NCBI GenBank assembly: GCA_034509755.1
Contig: CM067542.1
Span: forward strand, 16,249,001 to 16,313,000
Length of the DNA stretch: 64,000 nucleotides
Source of the DNA: Anisodus tanguticus
Lineage: Eukaryota; Streptophyta; Magnoliopsida; Solanales; Solanaceae
Direction of reading: 5' to 3'
In this document: positions 23,501 through 35,011 of the stretch, one piece after another
Layout of the letters: each line of letters begins with the position of its first letter
How positions within the stretch are numbered: position 1 is the stretch's first letter
Program-made: the position numbers and the translations under genes
The notes under the pieces: model-generated
What the model was told of the DNA's origin: nothing
What the model saw: the letters and a program-made list of their open reading frames with translations, nothing else
Databases searched by the model: none

Positions 23501-23819
23501 CGTCTCTAAGTCTTGTTGAATCCGTAACCTTCTACTTGAGCTTCACTGCCCAATTCAAAAGGCAACACTGGTCTACTGTGATAATATTAGTTCGATATAT
23601 CTTTCCGGCAAGCCCGTTCAACATCAGCGCACTAAACACATTGAGATGGACATTCATTTCGTTCCCGAAAAAGTGGCTCATGGTCAAGTTCGTGTCCTTC
23701 ATTTTCCTTCCAGTTATCAGATTGCCGACATATTCACCAAAGGACTTCCGCGCATACTATTTGATGATTTTCGAGCTAGTCTCAGTGTTTGAGAACCTCC
23801 CGCTTCGACTGCGGGGGTG
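20506..23819 (+). pseudogene. Copia B pol (protease, integrase, RT, RNase H)
   Basis: The 369-codon open frame at 20506-21615 contains the protease region (WYMDIGVTSH, where the catalytic DTG is DIG), the GAG-pre-integrase HSRLGHP and CESCIFGK, and most of the integrase core (FDIIHSDLW, VLFLDDYSNF, QCDNDRKFDNN, KSSQNGKVERK). After a stop it resumes at 21628-21960 (MATYLINIIL, IFGCLCYPLHP). RT runs from about 22330 (NPIVKPATIRTVLS, LDVKNAFLHGDIHETIYM) with frame changes near 22890, 23180 and 23330; the YVDD motif is damaged at 22885-22900. RNase H remnants (SDADWGV, ADIFTKGLP) end at about 23790. Confidence 0.85.
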
Positions 23820-23996
23820 TAATAGAATATTTCTCAATATTATTTCATTAATTGTATATCTCCTATTTTAGGTAGAATTATAATCCTTTTATAATTAGGT
23901 TAATTAGTTACCTAGTTTGTATTAAAGTAAATATTCTTGTAACATTATATATATTGTAAATAATTCATTAATAAAATCAAGTAACATATTCATTTA
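23820..23996 (+). repeat. 3' LTR of copia B
   Basis: It starts TAATAGAATATTTC directly after GCGGGGGTG and ends CATTTA, followed by the CCAAC target duplication. Confidence 0.9.
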
Positions 23997-24001
23997 CCAA
24001 C

Positions 24002-25342
24002 TTCTAGATAACATTTGAGGGCAATATATTGTTGAAGTGACAGGTTTCCTATCTGAAATTTAATGTTTGTGAATTTTGAAATCTTTTACTTTAAATGTGC
24101 CTCACACAATAGATATAAGTTATATGAGATTAATTTTTTCACAATTTGATAAACACAAAAGTATTAGATTTGGATTTACTAATTTGTGAAATAAAAAGAA
24201 GTCTGTCAGTTATACGACGCACAAACTGAAATTTCTTGTAAAATCTTCAGTTCTTCATACTCTTTCCTAGAAGATTGATGCAAATATAAGCCTACGAGAG
24301 AGAAATATTAATTGTCTTTTCAGTCTTTATTCTTAATTGCAAATTCATTTTATTTATTTCGGAGTTTTGATACTGATTCTGTTTTACATTTAAGTTATAT
24401 ATACATTTGTAGTATACTGTCGAAAGTAAGACTGAACAAACAACATAGAAAACAAGTAATATGCAAATACTACTACTACTAGTACCAAGAAGTAGAGTAG
24501 ACAGTAGTGCTTGAGTTTTTACATACTTCAATGGTGTCGTTAGCATGGTTATGAATTCGTGAAATGACTTTTTCTTTGGTGCTTTCAGATACAATCTTCA
24601 CTTTTCAAATATTATTGCCTCACATAGGCCAAAAACAGAACACATCCTGAAATTATTAGACTGTGATCTGCAAGCTCCCCACTTATTTTAAAGTCAAATG
24701 CCATAAAACCACAAACTTCTCCTTTGCTTTCACATTCCTCTTGTCCCTTCACTTACCATCAATTTTGGCCTCTGCTTTTCTTCCGGCATTCATAATTACT
24801 ACTTATTTTATAATCACCTTTTCTTCTTTATTTCCTTTTCTATATGCTTGCCTATATTCAAGTCATCTCTCTTATCACAAATCATGCATTCCACTGTTGA
24901 TTTTTTGCCGACTTCAGGGTTTTGGACACCATGTTGATCAATCTAGAAAAACAAGCCCTTCGACCACTCAAACCTTAAATTCAATCCTATATCCTTGACA
25001 ATGTTTGTTATTAATTCCACATGTTCAAATCCGGTTTCTAAGCTCATTGATGATCAAGGACGTGTAATGGTGGAGTTAGGATTTTTAGATAGGGAAGTCA
25101 AAATATAAAAGAAGAAAACACACGAGAAGTAAAGCATATTAAACATATAGTATACATACATAATTTTTCTTTTACCTATTTACATAGTGTAATTTTCCAA
25201 CGAAGTCGTGTCAATTGACATCCCTTGAACAAAGATGGCTCCGCCACTGGGAACAGGTGTACTACTACTTGTTTTTATGTACGTTCTTTGCTCAGACTTT
25301 CACGAACAATGACTGCTCAAAATATGCCCTTAAGAATATAAT
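24002..25342. other. Gene-free spacer
   Basis: No recognisable gene. A 100-codon minus-strand frame at 24292-24594 has no family resemblance and low-complexity composition. Confidence 0.5.
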
Positions 25343-25347
25343 GAAAG

Positions 25348-25710
25348 TGTTAAATATACACAATATACACACAATAGACATGTGTATATTGTGTATATTT
25401 GGCTCTCGGATATACACACAATATACATGTGTATATTGTGTATATTTGGCTCTCGGTTGGCTCTCGGTTTTTACCCTTTGTACCGTGTAGTTTAGGTAGT
25501 ATTTTAGTATCTTAGTTTAGGTAATGTTGTAATGTAATTAGTATTGTACACTTACCATAATATTTGTATTACCATAAATGTATAGTTAGTATCCAAGTAG
25601 AATAAGGTTTTAGGAGTAGAATAGGAATAGGATTCTCCTATTATGTAAATATGTAACTTGTATATATAGTCTTTCAATCAATGAAAATAATCAAGGGATT
25701 ATTTCTTTCA
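25348..25710 (+). repeat. 5' LTR of copia A
   Basis: U3 begins with two near-palindromic ATATACACA...TGTGTATAT units, each followed by TTTGGCTCTCGG. A TATA-like TGTATATATAG lies near 25660-25670. Confidence 0.95.
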
Positions 25711-25722
25711 TGGTATCAGAAG
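25711..25722 (+). other. Primer-binding site (initiator tRNA-Met)
   Basis: TGGTATCAGAAG immediately follows the 5' LTR; ten of twelve bases match the iMet complement TGGTATCAGAGC. Confidence 0.85.
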
Positions 25723-25862
25723 TCAAGGTCTCTTTCTCTCCCAAATCTCGACCACTTTCTCCTCGGGTTCCGAGCTCTTACTCTTGGATTCCGTGACTGT
25801 GGAACCTCATCTCTTCCCAAAATTTTCTTCCAAATCCCTCAACCACATATTGTTCTATCAAT

Positions 25863-26741
25863 ATGTCTACATCACGGAACACGTTTCATCCTGCCCTTAC
25901 AGTTTCTAACATCAAGAATAACATCCCTCTTGTTCTTGAAATAGAAAACGTCCAATATGCGACGTGGGATGAACTGTTCAAAATTCACGCACGCTCGCAT
26001 CAAGTCATCCATCACATAATCCCCGCGGTTCCTGAGGATACGGAGGTGCCAAAACGCGAGGATTATCCTAAGTTGTGGATGACTCTTGATTCTACCGTCC
26101 TTCAGTGGATATATTCCACAATTTCTACCGACCTTTTGCAAATGATTATTGAACCTGACGCTACGACGCAGGCGACTTGGGATAGACTACGTGATATATT
26201 CCAAGATAGTCAGAATTCTAGAGCTGTTACTCTTGAGCAGGATTTCTCCCACATCAATATGAAAGATTTCCCTAACGTTTCGGCCTATTGCAAAAGATTG
26301 AAGGAATTGGCGGATTAACTCCGCAACGTTGGTGTGCCGGTTTCGAATGACCGTTTGGTCCTCCAAATGGTTTCAGGCCTCTCTGAGGCTTATAGTGGTG
26401 TTGGCACGCTTCTTCGTCAAAGCAATCCACTTCCGCAATTTTATCAAGCACGTTCTATGCTTACACTCGGAGAAGCATGCATGGGTAAAAAGGCGGCTAC
26501 CGGTACTAGTACTATAGTTATGATGACCGAATCCATTGTCCATCCTCCCGGTTCCAACAACTTAGGCCAAAACCGCAACAACGGTGGCGGCAAAAAGGGA
26601 GAAAATAAGAAAAATAATGGCAAGAACCGCGACGGCAACAACGGCGATAACTGGCACAATGGTGGTGGCGGTGGGGCCCCTCGCGGTGGTCAGCAACATC
26701 AGCAGTTCTGGGGCCCACAGTGGGCCCCTATGCAGTGGTAG
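25863..26741 (+). pseudogene. Copia A gag
   Basis: The ATG at 25863 begins MSTSRNTFHPALTVSNIKNN. One frame runs to 26741, broken once by TAA at 26316-26318 within ELAD/LRNVG. The conserved capsid block STVLQWIYSTISTDLLQMII sits near residues 76-95. The C-terminus is Gly/Asn-rich (GGGKKGENKKNNGKNRDGNN) and has no CCHC zinc knuckle, unlike the family C gag. The end at 26739-26741 is probably a further nonsense change, since related DNA continues in a shifted frame toward protease. Confidence 0.85.
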
Positions 26742-29700
26742 TGGGCCCCACAACCACAGTTTGGGCCCAGTCAAGTTTCGCCCCGGCTGGCGGTGGGCGC
26801 CCAGCCAGCGTCCAAGCCCAGTCTCGCTGGTCCATATACGGCCCGCCGTCGTGCGGGCCGAGGCAACAAGCAGGGGTACTTGGGCCGAGGCCCCTGCAGG
26901 CCCATCACGCATTGGCACCTACATCTACCGCCATCGAAGCTGCAATGCACACGCTTGGTTTAAATCCTCCGGACCCAAATTGGTATATGGACACCGGTGC
27001 CACTACCCACATGACATCCGATTCAGGTGCTCTCGTCTTATTCCAATTTGAGCAACCCTCGTGGCATAATTGTTGGTAATGGTAATTCTATTTCAATTCG
27101 TGGTTATGGTCATAAAACTTTATCTCCCCCTCATCCACCTCTTATCTTGAAAAATACCCTACATGCCCCCAAATTGATTAAAAACTTAGTCTCTGTCCGT
27201 AAATTCACTACTGACAATTCCATTTCTATTGAATTTGATCCTTTTGGTTTCTCTATGAAGGATTTCAAGACGGGGAGTCATCTCATGAGGTGTGATAGTA
27301 GGGGAGATCTTTATCCTATCACACCCAGTTCCGGTCCATCAAGTCAAGCCTTGCCATCCGCATTTGCAGCCCTTTCTCCTTTCTTGTGGCATGCTCGTCT
27401 TGGTCATCCGGGATCACCTATTTTGTCGTCATTAGATAAAAATAATTTTATTTCATGTAACGGTACGAGTAGTACTCCAAATTGTCAGTCTTGTTCTTTA
27501 GGAAAAATTATTAGGTTGCCATTTGTAGACTCAAAATCTCATACTTTAATGCCATTTGATATTATTCATAGCGACTTATGGACGTCTCCTGTTCTTAGTT
27601 CTTTGGGTCATCGGTATTATGTTCTCTTTTTGGATGATTATTCTAAGTTTTTATGGACGTTTCCGATAGCAAAAAAATCTCAAGTTTTTTCCTTCTTCTT
27701 AAAATTTAGAGCATTCATTAGAACCCAATTCGAACGAGAAATCAAAAATATTCAGTGTGATAATGGCAAAGAATATGACAATGGGGTGTTTCGGGAATTC
27801 TATGCTAATAATGGGATCAATTTTCATTTTTCTTGTCCTCATACGTCTTCACAAAATGGAAAAGCCGAACGCAAATTTCGTTCCATAAATTACATTGTCC
27901 GAACTTTGTTAATTCATGCTTTCGTACCCCCGTCTTTTTGGCATCATGCTCTACAAATGGCTACATATCTCCTTAACATAATTCCTTCCAAAGGTTTGAC
28001 ATATTCTTCCCCCCTTGAAATTTTATATAATAAGACTCCTTCGTATTCACATCTTCGGATTTTTGGGTGTTTGTGTTATCCGTTATTCCCGTCCACCACA
28101 ATTAGCAAACTTCCGGCCCGGTCTACTCCGTGTGTGTTTTTGGGTTTTTCGTCTAATCATCGTGGTTACAAATGCTTTAATTTATCCTCTAATAAAATCA
28201 TCATTAATCGCCATGTAATTTTTTATGAATCCCAATTTCCGTTTGCTAAGGTTAAGACTCCCGTGCCTAGTTCGTATAATTTTTTGGATGATATATATCC
28301 CCGTATATAACACCATTTTTTGGACGTATCCCGCACCCAAAATTCCCCAGCGGGCAGTGGTCCATCACACACTGCAATTCCCAGTACAGTCACTGGGCCA
28401 GTTTCAGTGATTGGGTCAGTCCAGGCCAATTCTGGAACTGGTCCAGTTCATGCGTCTGTTTACCGAGTTGGGCCAGCAGGCCCACTGCCTGCTGGCCAGT
28501 CCGTCCCGAGCCTAAAAAATTCTCGAAATCTGCCCAATTCTTCCTCGAGTCATAGACCGGTCACTCGTAGTCAACGGGGTGTTTTTAAATCAAAAAGACA
28601 TTTTAATTTACATTCTAATGTCCCTAAATCACCCTTACCCCGTAATCCTGTGTCTGCCTTAAATGACCCGAATTGGAAAATTGTTATGACCGATGAATAT
28701 AATGCTCTTATTGATAATAAGACATGGGAGTTGGTGCCCCGTCCATCTGGTATTAATATTATCAGGTCTATGTGGACTTTTGCTCATAAGGAAAATTCAG
28801 ATGGTTCATTTGCCCGACATAAGGCGCGGCTTGTGGGTGATGGTAAGACTCAACAGGTTGGGGTAGATTGTGGTGAGACGTTTAGTCCAGTGGTTAAGTC
28901 AGCTACCATTCGCACTGTGCTTAGCTTGGCTCTTTCAAAATCATGTCCTATTCATCAGTTAGATGTAAAGATTGCTTTCCTACATGGTGATCTTAAGAAA
29001 ACAGTCTATATACATCAGCCTTTGGGATTAAGGGATCCAAAACATCCTCATCATGTCTGTTTGTTGAAGAAGTCCTTATATGGGCTTAAGCAGTCTCCAC
29101 GGGCCTGGTATACGCGGTTTGCAGACTATGTTTCGACTATTGGGTTCACTCACAGCAGGTCGGATAATTCCTTGTTCATCTACTGCCGTGGTTCGTTCTT
29201 GGCCTGTATTCTGTTATATGTGGATGATATTATTTTGACTGCCTCTTTCGATGCCTTACGTCAGTCTATCATGACAATGCTCAGCTCTGAGTTTGCTATG
29301 AAAGGCTTGGGGGCCTTGAGCTATTTTTTGGGGATTGCTGTCACTCGTCATGCATGTGGGTTGTTCTTATCTCAAAGGAAGTATGCAACTGATATCATTG
29401 AGAGGGTTGGGATGTCATCATGTAAGTCCACTTCCACTCCAATTGATACTAAGCCCAAGCTTCGTGCCGCGGTCGGCTTACCATACGAGGATCCGACCCG
29501 CTATCGCAGTCTTGCAAGGGCCCTTCAGTATCTTACATTCACGAGGCCAGATATTACGTATGTTGTTCAGCAGGTGTGTTTGTTTATGCATGATCCCAGA
29601 GTTGAGCACATGAATGCACTCAAACACATAATTCGGTATATTCAGGGTATGTTGGACTATATTTTGCATTTATATCCCTCATCAACATCCACACTTGTCT

Positions 29701-30185
29701 CGTATACGGATGCTGATTGGGGTGACTGTCCGTACACCAGACGGTCTACGTTTGGCTATTGTATGTTTCTTGGTAATAACCTGGTCTCATGGTCGGCAAA
29801 ACGTCAGTCAATATTGCCCCGATCCAGTGCCGAGGCCGAGTATCGAGGAGTAGCTAATGTGGTCTCGGAATCATGTTGGTTACATAATTTGCTTTTGGAG
29901 CTTCATTGTCCCATTCAGAAAGCAACCTTGGTTTATTGCGATAATGTTAGTGCCATCTACCTTTCTGGTAATCTGGTTCAGCACCAGCGCACTAAGCATA
30001 TCGAGATGGACATTCACTTTGTCCGCGAAAAGATTGCTCGTGATCAGGTACGCGTCTGCCATGTCCCGTCAAGATATCAAATTGCCGACATCTTTACAAA
30101 GGGTCTTCCCTTGGTCCTGTTTGAAGATTTTAGGGACAGTCTCAGCGTTCGAAGACCGTCTGCTATGACTGCGGGGGTGTGTTAA
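26720..30185 (+). pseudogene. Copia A pol (protease, integrase, RT, RNase H)
   Basis: The protease motif WYMDTGATTHM is at about 26981-27013 (DTG codons 26990-26998), followed by a frame change near 27020. From 27027 one frame holds GAG-pre-integrase (HARLGHPG, CQSCSLGK), the integrase core with its acidic triad intact in IIHSDLW, IQCDNGKEYDN and QNGKAERK, and WHHALQMATYLLN, up to a TAA at 28308-28310. The same frame then stays open for over 600 codons through RT (GETFSPVVKSATIR, LLYVDDIILT near 29215), RNase H (TDADWGDC, SSAEAEYRG, YCDNVSAI) and ADIFTKGLP to AMTAGVC. The stop codon (30183-30185) lies inside the 3' LTR. Two or three point changes separate this copy from an open polyprotein. 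Confidence 0.9.
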
Positions 30186-30553
30186 ATATACACAATATAC
30201 ACACAATATATATGTGTATATTGTGTATGTTTGGCTCTCGGATATACACACAATATACATGTGTATATTGTGTATATTTGGCTCTCGGTTGGCTCTCAGT
30301 TGGCTCTCGGTTTTTACCCTTTGTACCGTGTAGTTTAGGTAGTATTTTAGTATTCTAGTTTAGGTAATGTTGTAATGTAATTAGTATTGTACACTTACCA
30401 TAATATTTGTATTATCATAAATGTATAGTTAGTATCCAAGTAGAATAAGGTTTTAGGAGTAGAATCGGAATATGATTCTCCTATTATGAAAATATGTAAC
30501 TTGTATATATAGACTTTCAATCAATGAAAATAATCAAGCAATTATTTCTTTCA
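30180..30553 (+). repeat. 3' LTR of copia A
   Basis: 374 bp, near-identical to the 5' LTR apart from scattered substitutions and one extra 11-bp GGCTCTC repeat unit. Confidence 0.95.
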
Positions 30554-30558
30554 GGAAG

Positions 30559-31015
30559 TGTGTCGCCCGCCTCAATAAATTCTCTTTTTATCCCAATTAA
30601 TCTGGATTTAGATGTAGCTGTTCGATAAGTTATGTCTGTTAATCTCAGCTTTAAATAATGACAGAGATTGTTGTAACTTTAACACCAATTCTTACCACAA
30701 AGGATGTTAATGTTGTCTTTACTTTAAATAAGTTCTCCAAAGATGAGTTAAAAGGAGGTTTGTGCAATGATGTACATGAAAAAATGGATAAATACATTTC
30801 AGCTGCTATATTATTAATCATATCTTTGCAGTACAAGAAAATATGAAAAAAATACTTACCAACTATTATCACTCTAAGACATTAATACAAGGCTATGTTA
30901 CAAGTACACTCCCAATTAGTTGCATTGCTTAAAATTCAGAAGGGACAATCAAATGAAAATACAAAGCTTAAGGCATATTAAACTAGCTTAGTCTTAGGGT
31001 ATCAATGATTAGGAT
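30559..31015. other. Spacer / BOR 3' flank
   Basis: AT-rich, with no recognised gene. The part just below 31016 is presumably the 3' UTR of the boron transporter on the minus strand. Confidence 0.5.
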
Positions 31016-34000
31016 TTATGTCCGAGGACTCGTGCCCAAATTGGATGGTTTAGGTTCTCCGTTCCTTGGACTGAATGTCCCTCTTCCGCCAGAATGGGGA
31101 CTTTGTTGGCCTCTCAGTTTGCTAATCTGTGGACTGTATGCTTTTTCTGGAAAGCGCGGGCTTTGAAGGAGCTTAGTATCTCTTACTGGAGTTGTTGTTG
31201 AACTTGTGATCTTAGGACTGTTAACGCGCTTGACCTCACCCCTGCTTCTAGTAATAATCTCATCAAAAATTTCTCCACTTGCTGCATAGGAAGGTCTTGA
31301 ACCAAGTTCACCCTCCTGCATGTTTTAATATTAGTCCTAAAGTCTTTAAAATTAATCAAATAGGAGTATTAGATAACTGAAGAGGGGATTTACCGTGGAA
31401 GGATTGAATGGAACAGCTGGTGACTCTTCATAATCAGCTGCATCTAAATCTTGAAGGTGTGCCCCTTTGAAAAACTTAGGCAATATGTATTGTCTAACAG
31501 GAACCAAAAGCATGATCAAGAGAGGGAAAAGGAGCCCCGCGATTGGAACCCATGTAATGCCAAAGCAAGCAAGCAAGTAGAGTGTTTGGAATATTGTGAA
31601 TGCCACTATGCTCTTGAAAGGCACAGTCTCTACAAAAGTGGCATGATAGTCCTCTAGAACTCTGTAAACAAGATCGATCACTTTGTTAACTATATTCCTT
31701 AGAAAACCAATTTAAAAGATAAATTTTGAAGGCATTTTTAGTTACTTGTATCTTCTGCTTGGTGCAGTGAATAGCAGTAATATTCTCTCCCAAAATTGAT
31801 TGCCTGGCAGACTTTCAATGGCCATGTAAGCGAAATATCCCCACAGCACTGAGGTTGGAATCATTCTGAGTACTGGCATGGCAGCAACACATCCCCCTAC
31901 CATGGTGGCTTGAAGTAAGTTACTGACGCGCTGTTCTTTCACTTCAACAGGCAATAAGTCATCAATTTCCTTCTCAACGTCGAAAACTGTTTCATCCACT
32001 GGAGCATCAACGTGTCCCATGCTAGACGCTAACTGAATCGTTGATTCTTTTAACTCCTTCAGACCCTGCTAAAATAAAGAAATCAAGTTGTTGAATGAGC
32101 TAAAACTAAACCACTTGGTCTAATGAAGTAGATAGTAATGGTTAGCTCCATAATTGGTGAAGAGGCATGTCACATACTCTAGCTGATGGCTCCTGGTAGA
32201 TCAGAGGAGTTTGCATCTGTTGATAAGCTTCCTGCATATTCCCATATAATTGTCCCAAGCTTGAATTTTTCTGCATACTTTTGCGTGCTGTGTCAACAAG
32301 TCTGTTACGAAGCAACTGGATAACAAGGATATCTTAGTTTGTGGGACAACATAAAGAAATACAGATGTTAAGTAGTTTCACTAAGCTGGAATTTACCTGG
32401 TGCTTAAGAGTAGCCAGACTTTTTGTATGCATTGGGGATTGCGGGATCACACCGTTTGATGGAGGCATACCAACAAGCCCGCACATTAGAGTCTGCCACA
32501 AAGAATCCCAAAGCAAAACATCACAAAACAAGTTGAAGGAAGCAAAATATGGAGACCAAGGCTGTGTAGAAAAATGAGTTATGCATACCAGGAACCCCAA
32601 AAGAAGCAAGTCATAATGGAAAGAGGATGGCTTTCTAAGATTGAAATCTTTCTGCTGAGCCAATTGTGAAGCTACACTGTGGTCAAAATAGTAAAGTACA
32701 GCAATCATAGTTGCAGGAACGAAAGCACCGAGTATGTAGAGAACTGGGACATTTAGCATGTCCTGCAGATGATCAGACTATCAAAGTTAGTAGTCTACAA
32801 GTCTGAAAATTAGAGTTGAATTAATATCAGTGATAAAGAAACATATACCTTGATAACAGTCCAATTCTCATAAGCACCAGGTGACCACGGATTTGGGCTG
32901 ACGAGGCGTCTTGGAATTCCTTCAGGTACACTTTCAGATGGTAAGTAGGAAACTGCTGTCCAAACTACAACCATAAGTGGCACACCGTAGTCTGCAACAA
33001 GACTACGAAGCCAACCTGTCGAAGGAAAGCAAAATTTTAACTCATCTCCAAGTCCAAAGTTGTTAATTGGGAACCAAATATCAAAGATAGTCCAAGTCCA
33101 CAATTGTGTTTACCTGTTCCATATCGCCATGATCTTGCTTTCCGGCTTTTCAAAGCAGTTAGCAGTAGACCAAATGAGAGAACCAAAGCAAACATTCCAT
33201 TAGCAAATCTCCACGAAGGCATGAACTCGGCTAAGTGATGGTTGTCTCTTTTGGGAACACGAAACTCGTCCACCAGGCCCTAAAACGAAAAAGGTAAAAA
33301 CTGAACATAAATTTTATTTTTGTGATTGCATTTAGCTAAACAATTGAGTGATAACATGATAGGATTAATTGATTACTTTAAGAGCTTGCTGCATGAAGAG
33401 CATTGCAATAAGCATGCCAAATAGTTCTCCAGCCAAACGGGTAAACCTGTTAATAATGGAGCAAGCTCCTAAAATTGCCAATAAGAAGAGCAAAATTGCA
33501 GTCCAGACGCATACCCTGAAAAATCATCGACGATTAGCCTGTTGATTAGACTAACTGGTGATTCAAGTTTAGACCCAAAAAACTGAAGGGAGAGCTAGAG
33601 GTGAATGTGTACTTACCAACCAGTCCAAGCAAGAAAGAGACTAGGACCAAGATCAGGTCTCTGTTTAGCAAAGTTGAACATGAATGTGTACATTATTACA
33701 GTTGGTTCTGCAACACCTAAGATCAACAAAGGTTGACCACCAATGATAGAATGTATAATTCCACAAATTGCAGTGGATGCTAATGTTTGAACGGCAGTTA
33801 GAATTCCATCTGCAAGTGTTAACTTTGAGTTAGAAATTTCAAGTTGATGAATTTTTAGGCTCAAATTTTTGGCTCAATCCCAACCAAGTTGGGTTCGATT
33901 ATATGAATTCTTTAGTATCTATACCGCTCCATTTAAGCGCGTCTTGAACAAAATTATAAAAGTTAATTTCTCTAGCACTAAAAGTTAATCTATAACGAGC

Positions 34001-34737
34001 CTAGAAGACTCGAAGCAAACATTGGACCTAAAGTAAAGATGTTAATATTACTAAGACTTAATCCCAACAAATCCCATTAAAGCTTATTTTTATCTAAGTA
34101 TCTGCATGGATGTAATAGCATACCAGTATTTCTCTCCAGCTGCTCGCCAAATGAAATCACTGGAATTGCCGAGGCAAAGAATATGTATGTGGTGGGTGCC
34201 AAGATCCTGAAAGAAACAAAAGTAGCTATGTTAATTCAGCTCAGCAAAACCTCATGGACATACAAGAACAGTCTATCGAAATACTTAGTAGTACTCCTGT
34301 CTCAGTTTTATGTGGCAATTTTTGGATTCCAAAGTCAAACTTTTAAATTTTGAGAGTAAATTCGGACATGAAATCTTTAAGTATTTTGAAATAAAATTTA
34401 TATATTTGAAAACTAACTAAAAAAGTATTTTAAGTCACAAATAATTCATAATTTCAAATATTTAAAAAGCATATGAAAAGATCACGGTCAAAAAGAAAAA
34501 CTCGTTTAACTCTTGCACTCCGAAAGATATCACATCAGTTGGGACGGAGGGAGTAATAGATTTTATAACATTTCAAATAATCAAATGTGGTAAAAATTGG
34601 TTCTTAGATTGTACAAGAAGTGAGCAAGCATACCTGAAACCTGCTTTGATTCCACTGGTCCAATCTTGCTTGTAGCACAGAAGACGTCCCTGAAGATCAT
34701 TCTTAATACCACGAAAAGGCACAAATGTCTCTTCCAT
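31016..34737 (-). CDS. BOR1: BOR-type boron (borate) transporter, 12 exons
   Basis: Efflux transporter of the SLC4 anion-exchanger family, which in plants exports borate from cells for xylem loading; the function is family knowledge. Minus-strand exons: 34634-34737, 34124-34206, 33617-33809, 33377-33515, 33114-33279, 32849-33015, 32589-32762, 32397-32492, 32178-32315, 31746-32065, 31394-31661, 31016-31315. All introns are GT-AG and phases agree, giving 2148 nt (715 residues); Arabidopsis BOR1 is about 704. Recognition motifs are METFVPF-like MEETFVPFRGIKNDLQGRL, GGQPLLILGVAEPTVIMYTF and GMPPSNGVIPQSPMHTKSLA. The cytosolic loop keeps Tyr398 and Tyr405 (LYGNMQEAYQQM). Lys592 in FFKGAHLQDLDAA aligns with the ubiquitinated Lys of Arabidopsis BOR1. 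The C-tail is Ser/Pro/Arg-rich. Intron 1 holds a Stowaway MITE. BOR1 versus a close paralogue is not settled. Confidence 0.93.
34294..34553. mobile_element. Stowaway-type MITE in BOR intron 1
   Basis: Ends are CTCCTGTCTCAGTTTTATGT and, reverse-complemented from the right, CTCCCTCCGTCCCAACTGAT. TA flanks both sides (34292-34293, 34554-34555). 260 bp. Confidence 0.85.
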
Positions 34738-35011
34738 GTGGGCAGTATAAGAATTAATACACTCAACTCAAGACAGTACTGTCAAATCAAATCTCTACTT
34801 ATTAATTTACAGAAGTTGTATAAGTTAACAAATTTGATAAGAATACTGTCGTGGAAAAGAAGTGGCAAGAATGGCAACAAGTCTAGAAAAGGCCATTTTC
34901 TTGGCACACTTAGTCGAAATATTCTCTGGGAAATTTCAAAAGAAAAAAAAATAGTGCACGAAGAAAGAAGGATGAACCAAATGAGAAACAATATAAGAGA
35001 CAATAGCAGAT

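Larger units (their letters stand above)
19192..23996 (+). mobile_element. Ty1/copia retrotransposon family B, complete structure, decayed
   Basis: LTRs are 19192-19364 (173 bp) and 23820-23996 (177 bp). The element is bounded by a perfect 5-bp target duplication CCAAC (19187-19191 and 23997-24001), which fixes the ends as TAATAG...TTTA, that is TA...TA instead of TG...CA. The primer-binding site after the 5' LTR is degenerate (AAGTATCAATAGC); in the sister copy at 37990-38001 it is a perfect tRNA-iMet complement. A polypurine tract GCGGGGGTG precedes the 3' LTR. Total length is 4805 bp. Gag and pol carry many stops and frame changes. Confidence 0.92.
25348..30553 (+). mobile_element. Ty1/copia retrotransposon family A, near-complete
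   Basis: LTRs are 25348-25710 (363 bp) and 30180-30553 (374 bp), both TGTTAAATATAC...TTCTTTCA. They differ mainly by one extra 11-bp TTGGCTCTCAG repeat in the 3' copy. Flanks GAAAG (25343-25347) and GGAAG (30554-30558) are a near-perfect target duplication. The PBS TGGTATCAGAAG adjoins the 5' LTR and a GCGGGGGTG tract precedes the 3' LTR. The coding part has few lesions (stops at 26316, 26739 and 28308 and two compensating frame changes near 26742-26800 and 27020), so this is a fairly recent insertion. The RT signature suggests an Ale/Retrofit-like lineage; that placement is tentative. Confidence 0.95.

Noticed and set aside
24292..24594. 100-codon minus-strand frame with hydrophobic stretch
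   Set aside because: Low complexity, no family resemblance, no splice or promoter context.
26562..26918. Overlapping long frames in the gag Gly-rich region on both strands
   Set aside because: GC-rich repeats of the gag tail open all frames; only the gag frame matches related elements.
30658..30846. 62-codon plus-strand frame downstream of copia A
   Set aside because: No homology recognised and an overlapping antisense frame of similar length; could be chance.
31451..31657. 68-codon plus-strand frame inside BOR exon 11
   Set aside because: Antisense shadow of a well-supported exon.
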